Origin: an uncultured Eubacteriales bacterium
GTDB lineage: Bacteria; Bacillota; Clostridia; Christensenellales; Borkfalkiaceae
DNA: 6,102 nt
Assembly: GCA_900556195.1 (NCBI GenBank)
Contig: USOJ01000080.1
Span: forward strand, 1 to 6,102
Direction: 5' to 3'
The notes below the pieces were generated by a model. It searched no databases. It saw nothing but the letters and a program-made list of their open reading frames with translations, and was not told the DNA's origin. A program made the position numbers and the translations under genes. Below are positions 5,089 to 6,102 of the stretch, piece by piece. Every line of letters begins with the position of its first letter. Positions within the stretch are counted from its first letter, which is position 1.

Positions 5089-5448
5089 TTATTTTTCTTC
5101 GGTTTCGTCAGGCTCCGTTTCTTTATTCTTGCGCTCTTCTTTAATTTCGGACTTCTTTTTATAGGTGAATTTCTTCTCTTCGCCCCTTACGAGTCTGCCG
5201 ATGTTCGCCCGATGTAAAAATATTACCGCCAGACCGACGAACGCGCAAAGCCCTGCCTTATACCATGTAAACGGAACGTATCTGCCGAACACTATCATAT
5301 ACGAACTTACTCCGAACGCGGCAAACAATATTCCCGCGACGATAAGCGCGATTGCCGCCGATATAGACGATACCGACACGATTTTGCTTATAAAAAACGC
5401 TATAAAGAAAACCGCTACGGCGATTAAAAATATCTTCCAGTCTATCAT
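5089..5448 (-). CDS. PlsY glycerol-3-phosphate acyltransferase, C-terminal half only
   Basis: PlsY is a membrane enzyme that transfers an acyl group from acyl-phosphate to glycerol-3-phosphate, the first step of phospholipid synthesis. The 119 residues here match the C-terminal half of the Bacillus subtilis protein: a membrane segment WKIFLIAVAVFFIAFFISK followed by IVSVSS, two further hydrophobic segments, and the family ending FLHRANIGRLVRGEEKKF. A 28-residue Lys/Glu-rich tail follows. About 100 N-terminal residues, including the first catalytic loops and the FKGGK region, are missing. They are replaced by a Bacteroides-like sequence in another frame, so the ATG at 5448 is almost certainly not a real start. 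In its true genome the gene is probably intact. It ends at TAA 5089-5091, upstream of the tRNA on the same strand. Confidence 0.85.
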   Translation of the reverse strand: MIDWKIFLIAVAVFFIAFFISKIVSVSSISAAIALIVAGILFAAFGVSSYMIVFGRYVPFTWYKAGLCAFVGLAVIFLHRANIGRLVRGEEKKFTYKKKSEIKEERKNKETEPDETEEK

Positions 5449-5450
5449 AA
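5432..5450. other. Junction between Bacillota-like and Bacteroides-like DNA
   Basis: Two minus-strand reading frames overlap here. The permease frame reads DYDRLED (plus 5452 down to 5432) and the PlsY frame reads MIDWKIF (from 5448). Each frame looks like family sequence on one side only and like noise on the other. The crossover therefore lies inside this stretch, probably at short shared sequence. A gene disrupted on both sides by an unrelated phylum, with no transposase, repeat or att site, is what a metagenome assembly chimera looks like. Confidence 0.7.
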
Positions 5451-6102
5451 TCTTTCACCTGTAATTCCACACCGGTCACCTGTTCCGGTTGCCAACCGTT
5501 CAAACGATTCACCAGATTAAGATCCGTCAGTAAAAAGAGGTTGTCGTATTCGGAGAAATTCGTCTGATAAATTCCGGCAATCGTCAGGCGACGAGCGCGA
5601 ATATCATCCTGTATATAATAGGTATATATCTTATCTCCCAGTTTCAACTTCATTTTAGTTGCCAACGCTTTCGAGATAAGTACTTGATTGGTAGAAACTG
5701 AATCACTGAAAACAGGAATCTCCCCTTCTACCAAATACTCTTTTATAAAATGGGGGTCAAACTCCGGACCTACACCTTTCAACACCATTCCTTGAAAAGC
5801 GTCATCGGTCTTAATCATACCCGGTTTGGTAGAGAAACGCTGCACATGGCTTATCTCCGGATAATCAGCAAGAGCAGTCATCATACTGTCTCCTACCACA
5901 ATGGGATGGGTTTCGTAAGAACTGACCGCATCCAAATTAGTTATCTGGATATGCGACCCGAATCCTATAACTTTATTTCTCACTTCACTTTTAAACCCGA
6001 TGACTACCGCCACTGCAATAATCATTACGGCCAAACCAATAGCAATACCCGCCATGGCAATGAGGACCGCAGGACGTGACACCTGCTTTCCGCCATCGCT
6101 TT
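5435..6102 (-). CDS. FtsX/LolC-E-type ABC transporter permease, partial, Bacteroides-like
   Basis: The frame is open from the right window edge (KSDGGKQVSRPAVLIAMAG) to the junction. The near-start membrane segment IAMAGIAIGLAVMIIAVAVVIGF and the following KSEVRNKVIGFGSHIQITN are typical of Bacteroidales permeases of the FtsX/MacB/LolE superfamily. These sit in the inner membrane and, with an ATPase, move lipoproteins or other lipids. A large periplasmic domain follows (ending VTGVELQVKDYDRLED). The real start lies beyond the window; GTG at 6082 is internal. The three C-terminal membrane segments are missing because of the junction. The frame stays open down to 5258, but everything after about 5435 is plsY read out of frame. 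Confidence 0.82.

Noticed and set aside
5258..5434. Continuation of the permease frame past the junction to 5258
   Set aside because: This part is plsY read in another frame; the residues after DYDRLED do not look like a permease.

Overview
The window looks like a stretch of gut-type Bacillota (Clostridia-like) DNA carrying part of a mobilizable element. At the right end it is joined to a piece of Bacteroides-like DNA, probably as an assembly chimera. The Bacillota assignment rests on strong GGAGG ribosome binding sites, TTGACA/TATAAT-type promoters, a MobV (Pre/Mob) relaxase with a pMV158-like transfer origin, and a PlsY of Bacillus type. The Bacteroides assignment rests on the recognisable sequence of an FtsX/LolC-E-type permease. 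All assignments come from reading the sequence, without database searches.

Layout. Positions 1-410 hold no convincing gene. They contain two intrinsic-terminator hairpins and some orphan ribosome binding sites. Positions 411-524 form a hairpin-rich oriT with the palindrome GTATAGTGAATTATAC. The relaxase gene follows (555-1544), then a small gene (1749-1970) for a 73-residue protein of unknown function. Both mobility-backbone genes have a good ribosome binding site but ACG at the position of the start codon. The relaxase also has Glu where pMV158 MobM has its nucleophilic His22. A strong terminator (2005-2036) closes this block.

Positions 2037-4804 are a separate two-gene cassette with its own promoters and a highly structured leader. 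The last leader hairpin, followed by seven T, overlaps the ribosome binding site. Gene 1 encodes a catalytically complete RNase III with two C-terminal dsRNA-binding domains instead of the usual single one. Gene 2 overlaps it by ATGA and encodes a 468-residue multidomain protein I cannot name. The cassette ends in a near-identical copy of the terminator that precedes it, so it looks like cargo slotted between two copies of one terminator. This operon is the most interesting item in the window. A dsRNA-directed defence or regulatory function is an inference from architecture and context.

Right of the cassette is chromosome-like DNA on the minus strand: a complete tRNA-Arg(ACG) with its own promoter and terminator, and the C-terminal half of plsY. 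At about 5432-5450 plsY runs out of frame into a Bacteroides-like permease gene that is cut by the junction and by the window edge.
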